DNA of 64,000 bases from Prostheceraeus crozeri (lineage: Eukaryota; Platyhelminthes; Polycladida; Euryleptidae), in assembly GCA_907163375.1 (NCBI GenBank), contig CAJQUW010013668.1, positions 5,001 through 69,000 of the forward strand, read 5' to 3'. Position numbers and translations under genes: made by a program. Position 1 is the first letter of the stretch. Each line of letters starts with the position of its first letter. The notes under the pieces were generated by a model. It did not search any database. It was not told the DNA's origin and saw nothing but the letters and a program-made list of their open reading frames with translations. Below, one piece after another: positions 6,561 to 16,721 of this stretch.

Positions 6561-9500
6561 ATGGTAAGTTGAAAATTTCCTCTCTCATCTCCCTCAAACG
6601 TGTGACTAATAGCATCTTCCTCAATTTCAGGCATCAACTTCATCACCAACGCCCTCTCTTCTCGAGGAAAGTTTAGAGTTATTGAGTCAAGGTAGGTTGT
6701 AACACTACACTGAGGCTTGAACAGAGATGAAAGAATGATTTCTCTTTCAGGTGATGTGAGTTCCAGCTCAGGACTCTCGCGGCAAGGCAACGAGTGGGAA
6801 TGTGCCGACTGCGGACATATGTTTACAAGGAAGCACAGTCTCCTTCGACACATCAAACAACGTGTGTGTCAACGCAAAGCGGCGTCAATCTCCGGAGGTG
6901 AAGTTGATTCTGACGATGACATCTCCTTTCCTTGCGATTTGTGCCCTCTTTCTTTTGATAGTCACTTTCAGCGATCTTCGCACAGACTTCAACACACGCA
7001 TGCAAATGATCACTACACCAACGGTACCTCTACCATCTCCCTCATTAATGTTTCACATAATAATTTAGTACGCGACTACTGCATGGAGTCCAATACTCAA
7101 ATTGTAGATTTTCCTGAGTGGCTCCTTCAAAATTCTAACATTATCGAAGCGCTCTTCAATAATTTAGACAATTTTAGAATGAAGGCGCTCATCTACCTTA
7201 AACTAAAATATATTAAAATAGATTTTCAAACGGGTCAAGTGACGGAGAGAATACAGTTTCATGTTCCTTCCTCTTCCGCAACCGAAGTTGTAGACTGCGA
7301 GTCTTGGCTAAATTTTCACATTCAATGTTTAAAATCAAATGTAGATAAATTCAATCAACGCGACAGCGCTCTCATTTTTGATGGTGTGGACTCAGCCATA
7401 TTCAAAATTTCCCTATTAGAAAGTCATGCAGCTCGAGGCACATTTAAACTTCCAAAAACGTTGTATAATAAGAAAGCTGTCATCAATGTTGATTGTAAAT
7501 CACAGTGTTTCAAATATGCAGTCCTATCCATCCTTCACTATAATGATATCAACGCGCATCGAGATCGCACCTATAGCTATAGACAGTGGGAGGATGAACT
7601 AGACTTTGAAGGTTGTGATAGTAACAACATGAAAATCAAAGATGTAGAAACGTTCGAAAAACATAATAAGATTAAAATTGTCGTTCACGTGTGGGAGAAG
7701 GGGTTGAAGGGTGCCCGCTATAATTCACGTTCAACTTGTTATGAACGTGTAGTCAACCTCTTATTAGTAAAACAAGATGATAGCGAGGAATGGCACTACT
7801 GTGGTATTCCCAAAATCTCTCGCTTGTACACTCACTTGGGGCACTCTAAAAGAGGTGAACATTTTGTATGCGACCGCTGCATCCGCTCATTTTGGAGTAA
7901 AGATAAATTTGAAACTCACTATGAATGGTGCAAGCGAGGTAAATTACAAATGGAACGCATGCCCAAAGATAAAATATTTTCACATAGGGATAATGGTGAC
8001 GAATTAAGTCCCCTGCGTGTCATTTACGCAGACATAGAATGCTACATTGATGATATCATCCACAAGCCAGCAGCCATATCCTGCTATGAAGTATGGCATG
8101 ACCACTTTAGGAATAGACAAAACAAAATGCATACTTGGCAAGGTGAAGATTGCATTTCAAAATTTCTAGAATTTCTCGATAAAGCTGCAAAATTTCAACA
8201 ATCATATGATTCCCAATTGCAGCGTAAGTCACTACATATGTCAGATGAAGACAAACAAAAATTTGAAAGTTGCACATCCTGTCCTAAATGTCATAAAACG
8301 TTTGATGACGATAAAATTAAGAAAGTGCGTGATCATGATCACATCACTGGTAAATTTAGAAACGCACTCTGCTCCAAATGTAACTTTTCACTTAGGTTGA
8401 GACGTCGTGTACTACCCGTCATTTTTCATAACTTTAAGGGCTATGACAGTCATATGCTCATAAAAGGAGGGTTGAGCCAGATGAAATCGTGGCAGTTTAA
8501 TGTAATAGCACAAACGAGAGAAAAATTCATGGCAATGACAGCAAAAGTACCAGTAGATAAAACTAAAGAAAATAAGACAGTCTTCTTCGAAATAAAATTT
8601 TTAGATTCATTTCAATTCATGTCAGCGTCACTAGCTTCTCTCGTTCGTAATCTCAAGTTTCTTCCCCATAGTCAAACTTTGAAGAAACACTATCCAAACT
8701 TAACGGATGAAATAATCACTCGCAAAGGAGTCTTTCCTTATGCGTATTTTAGCTCAATGTCTAAACTAAATGAAACAACCCTTCCTTCCATTGACAAATT
8801 CAAAAACGATTTGACGGGTGAAGATTGTCCAGTAGAGGACTATGAACATGCTCAAGAGGCATGGTTAAAATTTAATTGTAAAACGTTTGGCGATTATATG
8901 ATCGCTTACTTAGAATTAGATGTCATTTTGCTGGCTGATGTCTTTCAGGAGTTTCGACGAGTGGCATTAGAAGAAGACAAATTAGATCCTATCCACTTTG
9001 TCAGTCTACCAGCCATGTCCTTTAAATCAGCCTTTAAAATGACTGGTGAGACCATTCATCTCTTACAAGACCCGGAGATGTATAATATATTTGAGCGCGG
9101 AATACGCGGTGGTCTCACATTTGTAAATAAACATCATATAAAATCTGAAACAGTAGGTGATGATCATATCCACCTAAAGTACTATGACCAAAATAATTTA
9201 TATGGCAGTTCACTGTCTAAACCACTACCTCATTCCGAGTTTAGTTGGTTAAATCAAAATGAGCTTGAGTATTACTCCAACCCTTCAAACATACTGAATA
9301 TTCCAGATGAAGGTGATTGGGGATATTATTTTGAAGTGGATTTGATTTATCCAAATAGTATTAAAAATAAAACTGCTGATTTCCCACTCGCACCTGAATC
9401 TGGCGAAGTGACTGAAGATATGTTTTCACCATTCATGTCACAATTTCATAATAACTTAACAGAGTGTGGACAGCCAAGGTACAAACCATGCCGCAAACTT

Positions 9501-10535
9501 TTACTCACCCAATATGATAAGAAAAATTATCTCGTACACTTCTGCATATTAAAATTCTATTTAGAAATGGGCATGCTTCTAAAGTCAGTTCACCGCATTA
9601 TCAAATTTAGACAGAAAGCCTTCCTCAAACCCTACATAGATAGTAACAGTCAAAAACGTGCACTCGCCCAAAATAATTTTGAAAAGGATTTTTATAAATA
9701 TAAGAATAATAGTCTATTCGGAAAGACCATGGAGGATGTTAGAAAACGTATGAATTACAAACTAGTCGTTGATGAACAAAAATATCACAAATTGACCTCA
9801 TCACCTCTTTTCATTGATAGAGACATCATCGATGAGGATCTTGTAGGTGTTAAAATGATTAAATCAGAAGTTGAGTTGTGCAAACCCATCTATATTGGGC
9901 AAGCCGTTTTAGATTATTCCAAGCTTGAAATGTATCAACTCTTCTACAAAATATTAAAACCATGCCCTCTCGTAAAAGAGGTTCGCTTGCTGGGTGGTGA
10001 TACAGATAGTTTCTTTTTAGGAATTACCACTCAAAAAGATTTAAATTTTAATGAAGTAGGTAAGTCATTAGAAAAATATTTCGATACATCTAACTACAAT
10101 CCCACTCATCCACTCTATTCCATACAGAATAAAGCCAAACTTGGTTGTTTTAAGGATGAAACAGCAGGAAAGGAAATAGATGAAATGATTCTCCTCCGTC
10201 CTAAAATGTATTCCATGAAACTAAAAGAATGTGCAGATAGTATTAAGCGTGCTAAAGGTATATCAAAATCCATTGTTCATAAAATGAAACATCGGTCCTA
10301 TAAGAAGGCCTATAAAAATAAAACTATAACGTTTGTCAATATGACAATCTTAAAATCTCAAGTTCATACTGTGAAAACGTACACGTTCAAGAAACGAGCA
10401 CTTTCAGCATGGGAGGATAAGAGGTGTTGGATAGGACATAACACATCTCTTCCACATGGACATCCTGACACAAACATACCTCCACCCAAAAGAATAAAAC
10501 TCACGCTACCACATTCAGGAGATGTATTGACATAA
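6561..10535 (+). CDS. polB: Protein-primed DNA polymerase B (Polinton type)
   Basis: Replicates the element from a protein primer. The main open frame starts at 6,717 (1,272 residues). Two short introns with good signals (6,564-6,630 and 6,692-6,750) would instead place the start at ATG 6,561, which is preferred. Numbering from 6,717: two zinc fingers (C29-C51, C73-H95); an N-terminal conserved block near 250-380 (INVDCKSQCFKYAVLSILH type) with a further Zn knuckle; exonuclease motifs D439-I-E441, N572..Y576-D577 and Y..D735; an endonuclease-VII-like Cys/His insert (519-556, DHDHITGKFRNALC); polymerase motif A at D824, motif B K996-NNSLFG, motif C D1095-T-D1097-S, and the R1161-P-K-M-Y motif. 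All catalytic residues are present. Confidence 0.95.
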
Positions 10536-10685
10536 TCAACTTTAACTCAGTATTTTGATGTTGCTTTTTGTAGATATACATGGTTGTTTTATGTATCGCA
10601 TGAGATCGTTTCTTCCTTGTGAATATATGCCTACAGTCAGCCCATTCCCCCTATATCTGTGAAAAGACTTTTTCATATACATATT

Positions 10686-10699
10686 TTTATTTCAATAAA
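10686..10699. terminator. Bidirectional poly(A) signal pair
   Basis: TTTATT (10,686-10,691, leftward AATAAA) and AATAAA (10,694-10,699, rightward) are nearly back to back in the 179-base gap between polB and the leftward gene, serving both convergent transcripts. Confidence 0.65.
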
Positions 10700-10714
10700 C
10701 ATATCACAATGACT

Positions 10715-12265
10715 TCACTTTGTTTTCCGAAACACTAAAGTTACGAGGGATTTAGTATCTTTCACATGGATACACTCTTGTAAACCATTGGTAATTTTGA
10801 TAGCAATAGAGGGTATAGTTTGTTTGACGACGGGATGATAGAAAATAGATTCAAACATCTTCTCGACTATTCCATATGAAGCGTCTTTATCATGAATGAA
10901 ATCACGTAAAATGTATTCTTTTTTCTCGCCAACAGAAATAGGTAAAATCAAATCACTTTGAATGTAAAGGTGTTGTTCATGTTTATCAAGTGTCATTGGT
11001 GTTTCTATACCAATCGTATGCGCAGCAGCAAACACAGTTTGTAGCATTGAAAAGCCAAAGAGTTTTTTCAAATTTTTACTCAATTGACATTGAATGTCAT
11101 CACCCAGTTTCAGAACAACGCGTTGATTTTCAATTGAAAACGAAATGTGGTGTGTCTTTGCATCATATTTACTTTTCATCACATGCTTCAACTTCTGTTG
11201 TATATAAGGATTTACTACATGAATGAAGCTTTCAACTGTATGATATAGACGCGGCATTATATTGATAGCAACTTTAGATTCTTCATAAGACTGGTAAATT
11301 TTCTTGATGCGATCGCCATAGATGTCCACCCACCATTCATCATTAACTGAATCAGCTTTAGTGTGATATTCATGAGAACCATACACCACACCGCTTCCAA
11401 TAATAGGCGTATAATGTCTTACAAAATGACGCAAGGTTGGAGAGAAATAAACTGTAAGTTTGTCATTATATTTCTGAATAACCAACTTATTTTTGTCCGC
11501 CATAATTTTCTCTCCATACTTCTTACCCACAGTCTCATTCCATCGTTTTACTAACTCAATAAGTGATAAAGGTTGAACACCACGCTTTTTCAAAATGATG
11601 CGTTCTTCGCATTCTACAACATCTTCATCAAATATTTTAAATCTATAATGAAATTTGTTGATTCGAGTTGAATAAACTTTTTTAACATTTGCAGTAGCAA
11701 TTGACGTTAGATGTAGTCCATGACCAAAACCAAGATGTGGATAGAATTCACTATCCAACCTCAGCGTAAGACCTTTAGTAAAAGAATGAAAGCGGAGGAA
11801 CTGTCTCCCACTCCAATGATAGATAGTAAACTCATAAGCTTTCTGATTTTTATTCTTCATGATGGAAGTATTACCACTGTTGAATGCCTTAATAATTTTC
11901 TCATTCCCAAATGGCTCATAAGAATCTGATTTTATCTGAATCCATTCATAGTTCCACTTTCCATCTGATGTTAAATTGTATGGGAACTGAAATGCATTAT
12001 TCATCGTTATTCCATCATGGGTGCGAGGAGTCAATATCATTTCTTCCAAATCATTCACATTCTGAATATTGCTATCATAGCAAATACTAGAAACGCCAAC
12101 TTCCCATTCACCTTCTAAATGCAGTGGCCGATTTAATTCTACTCGATAGTCTGATGGTTTATTTTTGGGAAATTTATTCATAGAAGCATTACTGGGCAAG
12201 TAGATTAGAAACGAGTCCTTATTTTCACTTTCCATATTATTCACATTGGAAAAATATATTAGCAT
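10715..12265 (-). CDS. Polinton structural-type protein, paralog 1
   Basis: 516 residues, or 506 if the ATG at 12,235 (MESENKDSFLIYLPSNAS) is used; that start gives the better alignment with the neighbour. The N-terminus has the pattern F..LPSNAS...FP.N.....RVELNRPLHLEGEWEVGV. This is shared with the protein at 12,275-13,672 and, from memory of the family, with a group of large Polinton proteins thought to be virion-associated. There is no enzyme motif, membrane segment or coiled coil. The two genes are 9 bases apart and presumably co-expressed late. A fibre- or penton-like role is inference. Confidence 0.75.
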   Translation of the reverse strand: MLIYFSNVNNMESENKDSFLIYLPSNASMNKFPKNKPSDYRVELNRPLHLEGEWEVGVSSICYDSNIQNVNDLEEMILTPRTHDGITMNNAFQFPYNLTSDGKWNYEWIQIKSDSYEPFGNEKIIKAFNSGNTSIMKNKNQKAYEFTIYHWSGRQFLRFHSFTKGLTLRLDSEFYPHLGFGHGLHLTSIATANVKKVYSTRINKFHYRFKIFDEDVVECEERIILKKRGVQPLSLIELVKRWNETVGKKYGEKIMADKNKLVIQKYNDKLTVYFSPTLRHFVRHYTPIIGSGVVYGSHEYHTKADSVNDEWWVDIYGDRIKKIYQSYEESKVAINIMPRLYHTVESFIHVVNPYIQQKLKHVMKSKYDAKTHHISFSIENQRVVLKLGDDIQCQLSKNLKKLFGFSMLQTVFAAAHTIGIETPMTLDKHEQHLYIQSDLILPISVGEKKEYILRDFIHDKDASYGIVEKMFESIFYHPVVKQTIPSIAIKITNGLQECIHVKDTKSLVTLVFRKTK

Positions 12266-12274
12266 ACTTTTGCA

Positions 12275-13672
12275 TTAACTCTTCATTCGGAAATGGAGTG
12301 TAATACTTGTCACAGCATCTTTATGAAAAGGAATCAACGCACCAGCATCATCATAAATGGCAATATCAATTTGTGGGATGTAGTTTGATTTCAGCTTTGT
12401 ATAATGCACTTTCTTGAAAGTATGCTCAGATAAAATACTGCAGCTTTTTGGCTGGTATGGTATCATTGCTAGCAATGGAGCTTCAACATCTCCCACACGT
12501 ACATCTTCACCAATATTGGAATATATCTGAAAATAGTTAATACGACGCGATAGCGACATGTCTGCGCTAGCTTTGGTTACAGTACCACTTTTAAAGATAT
12601 TTTGATCAAAACCCAAAATGTCCATTAGAGTTTTATCCATAATTAGTTCAATACCTTTTCCATTTATAGTGAGAGACAAAGTACCTTCTTTTTCAGAAAA
12701 TGAAATATGTTGCTCATTAATCACTTCATTTAAATAATCTACAACCAATTTAACCGAAGTAATAATGCGAGGCATCAACACTCTTGTTTCATGTAAGAAA
12801 CCACCAAAAGGCTCTACACACTTTCTGTATAAAGATACGGCCCATTCTGTATCAAATTGATTTGACCTTTCACATGGTAAATGTTGCATATCAGATTTTC
12901 CATGAACAGCTGCAGAACGATGTCGTAAGAACTGATGAAAATCTTTTGAACAAACTAATACTAGATCATCATCATTTAATTTGCTTATTGCAATATGATT
13001 AGATGATTTAATATAAGTCAATGTTGCCACTTGTTTGTCATCAACTCGAAGGAGATAATTAAATTTCTTCAATAATGTTTCAGGAGTCATGTTTGTCTTT
13101 CTTGGCTTAATCACAATCTTCTTCACCAACGTCTTCTCATTTCTTGGAATAAGATCTACATAATAAGCTTCCTCTCGATATATTAACTGTTTATGACCAC
13201 TTATGTGGTAATTAACGTTAAAATTATCATAGCTTGTTAAGGCGCTAGCGAGGTAGCCTAAATCATTTCTTAAACTTGGACTTAAACCAACAATCCAATC
13301 TTTCTCAACTACATGATGTACATAATTATAATCATCATTGTGCGGAGTAAATTGGACAATATGTTTACACGCTTTATTCAAGAAATCATATATAAACTTT
13401 TTACATGATAAGAGATCTTTCTTTGGCCACTGTGGAATGTATATTCGGCACCCCTTTTCACATTGATAAGCAGCTGTACGCCTCATATTAATAGTCATCA
13501 CCTCATGATCAAAAGTATAGACACAGTTGCTATAAACAAGTTGAGTGACACCCACTTCCCAATTCCCATTTAGCTGTTGTGCATGATCAATGGGAGTAGA
13601 AAAGAGTGCGGCTCGATTGCTAGTAAATCTCTTTGTAGCCGCATTGCTAAGCAAAATATGATAAAACGACAT
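12275..13672 (-). CDS. Polinton structural-type protein, paralog 2
   Basis: 465 residues from ATG 13,672 (MSFYHILLSNAATKRFTSNR). An upstream non-ATG reading to 13,693 is not needed. Its first 60 residues parallel the neighbouring gene: LLSNAATKRF, then QQLNGNWEVGVTQLVY against LHLEGEWEVGVSSICY. The C-terminal halves also share spacing of MPR..., I.V..Y and LGF motifs. Both genes appear to descend from one duplicated ancestor. It starts 35 bases from the divergent PC4-like gene at 13,708, so the two probably share a short bidirectional promoter. Confidence 0.75.
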   Translation of the reverse strand: MSFYHILLSNAATKRFTSNRAALFSTPIDHAQQLNGNWEVGVTQLVYSNCVYTFDHEVMTINMRRTAAYQCEKGCRIYIPQWPKKDLLSCKKFIYDFLNKACKHIVQFTPHNDDYNYVHHVVEKDWIVGLSPSLRNDLGYLASALTSYDNFNVNYHISGHKQLIYREEAYYVDLIPRNEKTLVKKIVIKPRKTNMTPETLLKKFNYLLRVDDKQVATLTYIKSSNHIAISKLNDDDLVLVCSKDFHQFLRHRSAAVHGKSDMQHLPCERSNQFDTEWAVSLYRKCVEPFGGFLHETRVLMPRIITSVKLVVDYLNEVINEQHISFSEKEGTLSLTINGKGIELIMDKTLMDILGFDQNIFKSGTVTKASADMSLSRRINYFQIYSNIGEDVRVGDVEAPLLAMIPYQPKSCSILSEHTFKKVHYTKLKSNYIPQIDIAIYDDAGALIPFHKDAVTSITLHFRMKS

Positions 13673-13707
13673 TTTTATATTGCTAATCTGCAACTTTGCA
13701 TAACATC

Positions 13708-14064
13708 ATGAAGACTTGGATTTTGGACTCTCTACAATATATCAGAGTTGATCGTGATGGAAACGTACATTTCAAAAATTCTCATGGTCATACATCAAGA
13801 GGAATTACATTAACATGGCGACAATTTGTCAACCTCAATGATATCATGAGGGATTTGGAATATTTTGAAACATTAAGATTCATCTCCTTGGGTGATCAAG
13901 TTTGGCTTCAACATTACAGAAATGAAATTCAAATCTACCATTCTCATTCCGCAAACTGTTTCTCATTTCGCAAATACAATTGGGAGAAGTATAGAAGATA
14001 CATACATCGCTCCATCATGACATTTATTCGTCGTGAGTTCATCGCCCTACTATGCAAATCTTAA
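13708..14064 (+). CDS. PC4-like small protein, paralog 1
   Basis: 118 residues from ATG 13,708. The pattern is two or three beta strands, then a helix: YIRVDRDGNVHFKNS, a turn, RGITLTWRQFVNLNDIMRDL. This resembles the core of the transcription coactivator/ssDNA-binding protein PC4 (p15), whose family has K.GISLT..QW..L. The resemblance is by eye only. The gene at 14,087 repeats the whole pattern (RREFVLSYRHFQSLHHIMKDL). A conserved C-terminal WEKYRR-IHRSI helix is found in both. It may bind single-stranded DNA or act in transcription of the element. Confidence 0.55.
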   Translation: MKTWILDSLQYIRVDRDGNVHFKNSHGHTSRGITLTWRQFVNLNDIMRDLEYFETLRFISLGDQVWLQHYRNEIQIYHSHSANCFSFRKYNWEKYRRYIHRSIMTFIRREFIALLCKS

Positions 14065-14086
14065 TCAGATATGATTACCACGCACC

Positions 14087-14737
14087 ATGAGTTGGAAATT
14101 AGATTCCCTACAACGTATTGAAACGGATCATGATCGAAACGTCTATTTCAAAGATTCAACTGGAAATGTGAGAAGAGAGTTTGTTTTATCTTATCGTCAT
14201 TTTCAATCTCTACATCATATCATGAAGGACTTGAAATACTTCTATATGAAAAGACATTCACGTATTGGAAATCGCATCTGGCTGCGCGTCAACAATCGGC
14301 GAATTCAACTCTATCATTCCCAACTTCATACTAACTTCACATTTCATCAAGGTAGTTGGGAAAAGTATAAAAGGAAGGTACATCGCTCAATTTACTCATT
14401 CTTTCATCATGAAGCGCCATCGCTACACCATCGTCAACATTCTCCGTCGCTTCAGACTCTACACCAAAATCGATCTCACAACATTACGCCAACAGCTTCC
14501 AAACAGCAAGTATTACCCGGGCCGTCCTCAAATGTTAGTGGTGAAGATGAACAATTCACGGAATCTTCAACTCTTCCCAAATGGGACTGTACAGATTCTC
14601 GGCGCCCTTTCTCATTCATCGGCGCAGTCAATGCGCTTAGAGCTACAAAGACTACTACGTCGGATATGGAAGAGGGAGAGGTGTGTGATGTCGAATCTGA
14701 CTGTGGACAATATGGTGATCTCTACTCAATTGAGTGA
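14087..14737 (+). CDS. PC4-like protein, paralog 2, with overlapping tail
   Basis: 216 residues from ATG 14,087, 22 bases after the previous stop. Residues 1-107 align with the 118-residue neighbour throughout (LDSL..I..D.D.NV.FK.S.G...R, WEKYKRKVHRSI). From 14,409 the reading continues for 110 residues in a different frame from the TBP-like gene, with low-complexity His/Ser/Thr composition and then an acidic end. That tail is either overprinted on the TBP-like gene or not important. Function uncertain; a DNA-binding role is inferred from the PC4-like pattern. Confidence 0.5.
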   Translation: MSWKLDSLQRIETDHDRNVYFKDSTGNVRREFVLSYRHFQSLHHIMKDLKYFYMKRHSRIGNRIWLRVNNRRIQLYHSQLHTNFTFHQGSWEKYKRKVHRSIYSFFHHEAPSLHHRQHSPSLQTLHQNRSHNITPTASKQQVLPGPSSNVSGEDEQFTESSTLPKWDCTDSRRPFSFIGAVNALRATKTTTSDMEEGEVCDVESDCGQYGDLYSIE

Positions 14738-14954
14738 CAGTCTATCATTTTTGAAGATTCGTACCAGCAGTTACAGTTTGTGTTATGAACCCGAACTTTT
14801 TCCTGCAGCTCTCATTAGTTGTTGGTTACCTGTGCATGTGGCAATCTTTCATAATAGTAAAGTGATCATTACTGGACTAAAATCTCATGAACAAGCAAAT
14901 ATGATCCTAGACTATCTCATTGAGTATGTACGTACCCAGCGGATTGTAAAATAA
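14409..14954 (+). CDS. TATA-binding-protein-like (TBP fold) protein
   Basis: 181 residues from ATG 14,409. Both halves of the TBP saddle can be read. First repeat, about residues 20-75: DLTTLRQQLPNSKYYPGRP, then LQLFPNGTVQILGALS. This parallels the DLKTVALHARNAEYNPKRF...LIFSSGKMVCTGAKS region of eukaryotic TBP. Second repeat, about residues 105-175: CYEPELFPAALI, then VAIFHNSKVIITGLKSHEQA, against YEPELFPGLIYR...LLIFVSGKVVLTGAK. The exact YEPELFP block is diagnostic. The length equals the TBP core without an N-terminal extension. The start overlaps the PC4-like frame; the stop overlaps AATAAA. It probably directs transcription of the element from its TATATAA promoters. Confidence 0.78.
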   Translation: MKRHRYTIVNILRRFRLYTKIDLTTLRQQLPNSKYYPGRPQMLVVKMNNSRNLQLFPNGTVQILGALSHSSAQSMRLELQRLLRRIWKRERCVMSNLTVDNMVISTQLSDSLSFLKIRTSSYSLCYEPELFPAALISCWLPVHVAIFHNSKVIITGLKSHEQANMILDYLIEYVRTQRIVK

Positions 14955-14985
14955 AAAACAATTTTTCCAACATGATGTTTTTATT
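14950..14985. terminator. Convergent poly(A) signals
   Basis: AATAAA at 14,950-14,955 overlaps the TBP-like stop codon. TTTATT at about 14,980-14,985 serves the leftward capsid-gene cluster. The two coding regions end only 26 bases apart. Confidence 0.6.
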
Positions 14986-15442
14986 TCAAATCATGATAGA
15001 ACTTACAAATCATTTTTTCATTAGAGGATGGATTACATGAAAAGTTTTGAATAATAGATGCAAATCGAGATACATGTAAACGTTTTAAGATGAAGTACAG
15101 TACAAAAGCACCACACGTTGATGAAAGTGGATGTTGTAGTATGCGTTCATTTCGCTGATATTGACGCGTATGTTTTCTCAACCACTGCTGTGTTGGTATA
15201 TTTGGAGGTTGAGCAAGAGAGTCAAATAGTTCACCACGTCGGTCTTTTCCAATAAAGATCGCTTTCCAATGCTCACCGCCTAAATTCTGTGAATGAGTGT
15301 TTAGCACAATAAAGATGGGATAGTGATTTACTGCAGGTGGTAAGGTATCGAGTGAATAGACATTATCGAAAGCTTTCAACGTCGCTTCGTCTGCATTATG
15401 CTGCACTTTAGTCTTAATATCGTCAGCAGTCAACCAACTCAT
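14981..15442 (-). CDS. PRO: Adenain-type maturation cysteine protease
   Basis: 153 residues, C5/adenain (Ulp1-related) family; cleaves capsid precursors during virion maturation. Catalytic set in family order: H58 (GGEHWKAIF), D74 (ELFDSLA), Q103 (ILQHPLSS), C110 (STCGAFVLYF). Length is shorter than adenovirus protease (about 200) but usual for Polintons. The start codon overlaps the stop of the capsid gene by one base (TAATG), so translation or splicing from one late transcript is likely. Confidence 0.9.
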   Translation of the reverse strand: MSWLTADDIKTKVQHNADEATLKAFDNVYSLDTLPPAVNHYPIFIVLNTHSQNLGGEHWKAIFIGKDRRGELFDSLAQPPNIPTQQWLRKHTRQYQRNERILQHPLSSTCGAFVLYFILKRLHVSRFASIIQNFSCNPSSNEKMICKFYHDLK

Positions 15443-16719
15443 TAACGATTATACTGAAGAATCACGTCACGATACTTTGTAATTTCAATATTTGAATCGA
15501 AGACTGCATAAATTAATACATTGATCGTCTCAGGTAGTGTTCTTTTGAACGTCAAATCCAAACGAATATTATGAGGCACGTTCGCTTGACGATAGGGTGC
15601 ACTAATATCGCTGTCAGCAGTCAAATCAAATGCATAAATAGTATATCCACTCTTAAACTCTTTCATAGTCAGTCCGTTGGTATCATCCGTATTGTAAAAG
15701 CCAAAGACATCCATAAAATCAACATAACTGCGCATAAATTGATCCGAAGCAAAATCTGGTTTGTAGGGTGGACCAGGATGACTCACACCATTAACACGTA
15801 AAGCAATTTCACTTAACTGATTGTGTTTAAAATTGAAAGGATTCTTCTTTATATTACCATTAAATGCATCATTTTCAACCATTGCCACCATGAGGAGCTT
15901 CGGTGCTTCCGATGGAAAGAGGCCATCTTTCATGAAACTCTTTTGATCTTTCGGAATTGTAAAGGTGAGAAGCTTTGTATGCTGAACGGGGTAAATGGCA
16001 TTTTGGCGGTTAAGACCTTCAGCATGCCCTCTAATGACACTTGGATTCGGTACTACTCGACGAATGTAAAGTGCAATATCTTCCACATGAATTCTAAAAT
16101 TGTCAACTTTAGCAAATGCATTCAGCGCAAATTCAGGCTTATTCAATGTCAGCTTGAGTCGCATGCTGGTATTACAGAGTAAAAACTTTGACTGTCTAAA
16201 GAAGTCTAAATTCAGCGGACCATATAGCTGACATACTCTACTATCTTTAATCATAGCAGATCGCTTTACAAAGCCACTGTTTGTTTCAACATCAAATTTT
16301 CCTGTTTCATCTCTGTACCATCCCATGGCTTCCATATGACTTTTTTGTGCTGCTGGATGAAACTGTGATACATGATTGAAATATGATTTATAGGGATAAT
16401 CGCTTTGACCACCTTCCACCTGCTGCTCTCCAATCGTTAGAGAAACATCGCGAAGTAATGTAGTCAATGGTAAATTGTTCAGTCCAACTTTATGTGCATC
16501 GTCAATAGCAGTTCCATCTGCTTGTTGAATTCTAAACCTCAAATCAAGCATCGCATAACTCAAATCTATGTAGTCATCACTACCACCAGGAATAACAAAT
16601 TCAATGGGGCCAGCATTCTCAGCTGTTCGAGGATGATAATCTACAATACTTGAACTAAGAATATCTGTCTGTATGGCTTGTTGATCGAACAAACAAAAAC
16701 CGGAAGTTTTACACTCCAT
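15442..16719 (-). CDS. PY: Major capsid protein, double jelly-roll
   Basis: 425 residues. Recognised as the Polinton PY/hexon-like protein by its N-terminus (VDYHPRTAENAGPIEFVIPG, then DDYIDLSYAMLDLRF), the PLTTLLRDVSLTIGEQQVEG block and the C-terminal LDLTFKRTLPETINVLIYAVF strand pair. These are conserved in the family's double-jelly-roll capsid proteins. It forms the pseudo-hexameric shell by analogy with other members. It lies between the protease and the small basic protein, the usual late-gene neighbourhood. Confidence 0.88.
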   Translation of the reverse strand: MECKTSGFCLFDQQAIQTDILSSSIVDYHPRTAENAGPIEFVIPGGSDDYIDLSYAMLDLRFRIQQADGTAIDDAHKVGLNNLPLTTLLRDVSLTIGEQQVEGGQSDYPYKSYFNHVSQFHPAAQKSHMEAMGWYRDETGKFDVETNSGFVKRSAMIKDSRVCQLYGPLNLDFFRQSKFLLCNTSMRLKLTLNKPEFALNAFAKVDNFRIHVEDIALYIRRVVPNPSVIRGHAEGLNRQNAIYPVQHTKLLTFTIPKDQKSFMKDGLFPSEAPKLLMVAMVENDAFNGNIKKNPFNFKHNQLSEIALRVNGVSHPGPPYKPDFASDQFMRSYVDFMDVFGFYNTDDTNGLTMKEFKSGYTIYAFDLTADSDISAPYRQANVPHNIRLDLTFKRTLPETINVLIYAVFDSNIEITKYRDVILQYNR

Positions 16720-16721
16720 GA

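Noticed and set aside
14265-14408. N-terminal extension of the TBP-like frame
   Set aside because: It overlaps the conserved PC4-like core in another frame and has no TBP similarity; ATG 14,409 fits the domain start.
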